Source: Viola odorata
Taxonomy: Eukaryota > Streptophyta > Magnoliopsida > Malpighiales > Violaceae
NCBI GenBank assembly: GCA_963691705.1
Contig: OY829537.1
Coordinates: 39,187,514-39,251,513 of the forward strand
Reading direction: 5' to 3'
Length of the DNA stretch: 64,000 nucleotides
Shown here: in pieces, positions 62,441 to 64,000 of the stretch
Layout of the letters: each line of letters starts with the position of its first letter
How positions within the stretch are numbered: position 1 is the first letter of the stretch
Made by a program: the position numbers and the translations under genes
Notes under the pieces: model-generated
What the model saw: the letters and a program-made list of their open reading frames with translations, nothing else
Databases searched by the model: none
Told to the model about the DNA's origin: nothing

Positions 62441-64000
62441 GGCTATCGCAGTCACGGACGCTGATGCAGAAAAGTAAAGGTAACCGGGCGGGGCTATCGC
62501 AGTCACGGACGCTGATGCAGAAAAGTAAAGGTATCCGAGCGAGGCTATCGCAGTCACGGATGCTGATGCAGAGATGTAAAGGTATGCGGGCGAGGCTATC
62601 GCAGTCACGGACGCTGATGCAGAAATGTATAGTTATCTGAGCGAGGCTATCGCATTCACGGACGCTGATGCAGAAAAGTAAAGGTATCCGGGCGAGGCTA
62701 TCGCAGTCACGGACGCTGATGAAGAAATGTAAAGGTATCCGGGCGAGGCTAACGTAGTCACGGATGCTGATGCAGAAATGTAAAGGTATTCGGGCGAGGC
62801 TATCGCACTCACGGAGCCTGATGCAGAAAAGTAGAGGTATCCGGGCGAGGCTATCGCAGTCAAGGATGCTGATGCAGAAATGTAAAGGTATCCAGGCGAG
62901 GCTATCGCAGTCACGGATACTGATGCACAAACTAAAGGTATCCGGGGGAGTCTAGCACAATCGCAGATACTAATGCAGAAGAGTAAAGGTATTCGGGGGA
63001 GGCTATCGCAGTCACGGACGTTGATGCAGAAATGTAAAGGTATCTGGGCGATGCTATCGTAGTCACGGATACTGATGCAGAATATAAAGGTAACCGGGCG
63101 GGGCTATTGAAGTCACGGACGCTGATGCAGAAAAGTAAAGGTAACCGGGCGGGGCTATTGCAGTCACGGACGCTGATGCAGAAAAGTGAAGATATCCGGG
63201 CGAGGCTATCGCAGTCACGGATACTGATGCAGAAATGTAAAGGTATCTGGGCGAGGCTATCATAGTCACGGATACTGATGCAGAATATAAAGGTAACCGG
63301 CTGGGGCTATCGCAGTCACGGACGCTGATGCAGAAATGTAAAGGTATCCGGGCGAGGCAATCGCAATCACGGATCCTGATGCAGAAAAGTAAAGGTATCC
63401 GGGCGAGGCTATAACTGTCACGGACATTGATCCAGAAATGTAAAGGTATCCGCGCGAGGCTATTGCAGTCACGGATACTGATGCAGAAACTAAAGGTATC
63501 CGGGGGAGTCTAGCACAATCACGGATTCTAATGCAGAAAAGTAAAGGTATCCGGGGGAGGCTATCGCAGTCACGGACGTTGATGCAGAAATGTAAAGGTA
63601 TCTGGGCGAGGCTATCGTAGTCACGGATACTGATGCAGAATATAAAGGTAACCGGGCGGGGCTATGGCTGTCACGGACGCTAATGCAGAAAAGTAAAGGT
63701 AACCGGGCGGGGCTATCGCAGTCACGGACGCTGATGCAGAAAAGTAAATGTATCCGGGGGAGTCTAGCACAATCACGGATTCTAATGCAGAAAAGTAAAG
63801 GTATCCGAGCGAGGCTATCGCATTCATGGACGCTGATGCAGAAATGTAAAGTTATCTGAGCGAGGCTATCGCATTCACGGACGCTGATGCAGAAAAGTAA
63901 AGGTAACCGGGCGGGGCTATCGCAGTCACGGACGCTGATGCAGAAAAGTAAAGGTATCCGAGTGAGGCTATCGCAGTCACGGATGCTGATGCAGAAATGT

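Larger units (their letters stand above)
1..64000. repeat. 51-bp satellite array filling the window
   Basis: The same 51-bp motif recurs head to tail from the first base to the last, always in the same orientation, with no unique sequence between copies. Recognisable landmarks in every monomer are GTAAAGGTATC, then GGGCGAGGCTATCG, then AGTCACGGACGCTGATG. Some monomers are 50 or 49 bp. Hand composition of the canonical monomer is A15 C11 G17 T8, so about 55% GC with positive GC and AT skew on the + strand, and it carries five CpGs. A homogeneous array of this size is typical of eukaryotic heterochromatic satellite. The family is not one I recognise. Both ends of the array lie outside the window, so its full length is unknown. 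Confidence 0.98.
60024..64000. repeat. right-hand higher-order class, copy 2, cut by window end
   Basis: This is the second copy of the right-hand class, with H monomers at 61046, 61706, 62162, 62925 and 63483. It carries a 102-bp duplication near 60541, a 102-bp duplication at about 61290-61493 and a 51-bp duplication near 62338, none of which is present in copy 1. One monomer near 62317 reads GATGATGAATATAAAGG instead of GATGCAGAATATAAAGG. The copy continues beyond the window. Confidence 0.82.

Noticed and set aside
1..64000. CRISPR array
   Set aside because: There are no unique spacers between constant repeats; the repeated unit is continuous and varies by subtype, and no cas genes are present.
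1..64000. Transposable element, telomere repeat, tRNA or rRNA within the array
   Set aside because: No interruption of the 51-bp monomer run, no terminal repeats, no telomere-type hexamer arrays and no RNA-gene-like sequence was seen while reading the window.

Overview
The whole 64 kb window is one uninterrupted head-to-tail satellite DNA array. I see no gene, RNA gene, transposon, CRISPR array or unique sequence in it. The basic monomer is 51 bp (a canonical copy is at 2606-2656), GC about 55% and purine-rich on the + strand. At this period the window holds roughly 1,260 monomers, all in the same orientation. Such an array points to a eukaryote and to constitutive heterochromatin (centromeric, pericentromeric, subtelomeric or a similar block). 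I do not recognise the satellite family and cannot name the species.

Monomers fall into recurring subtypes: K (core AGAAAAGTAAAGG), C (core AGAAATGTAAAGG), N (50 bp, core AGAATATAAAGG), H (50 bp, the most diverged, with TCTAGCACAATC) and a 49-bp N derivative. H is almost always followed by K, C and N in fixed order, giving a cassette of about 202 bp. I located about 77 H monomers by hand. Runs of 51-bp monomers of variable number separate the cassettes.

On top of this lies a multi-kilobase higher-order repeat (HOR). Left part (1-14196): a 5.5-kb HOR form carrying an extra 4013-bp tandem duplication (1448-5460 and 5461-9473), then a shortened 4723-bp version with two internal deletions. Middle-left (14197-28539): a mosaic with a 3149-bp tandem duplication and a 4.1-kb block repeated 9855 bp away. 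Centre (28540-44303): the most regular part, with units of 4015, 5286 (4015 plus an inner 1271-bp duplication) and 4066 bp. Right (44304-52945): two 4321-bp units, exactly five monomers longer than 4066. Far right (52946-64000): a distinct 5.2-kb class with private monomers and several very recent one- to two-monomer duplications.

Nearly every length difference is a whole number of monomers (51, 102, 203, 204, 254, 561, 1271 bp and so on). That is the signature of in-register unequal exchange. Many open reading frames cross the array because 51 is divisible by three. They are arithmetic by-products: long reverse-strand ones begin at TTG or GTG inside ordinary monomers, and all end where 49- or 50-bp monomers shift the frame. 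Nothing here supports a protein-coding system; the interest lies in the satellite's architecture and its recombination history. All comparisons were made by eye, and no percent identities were computed.
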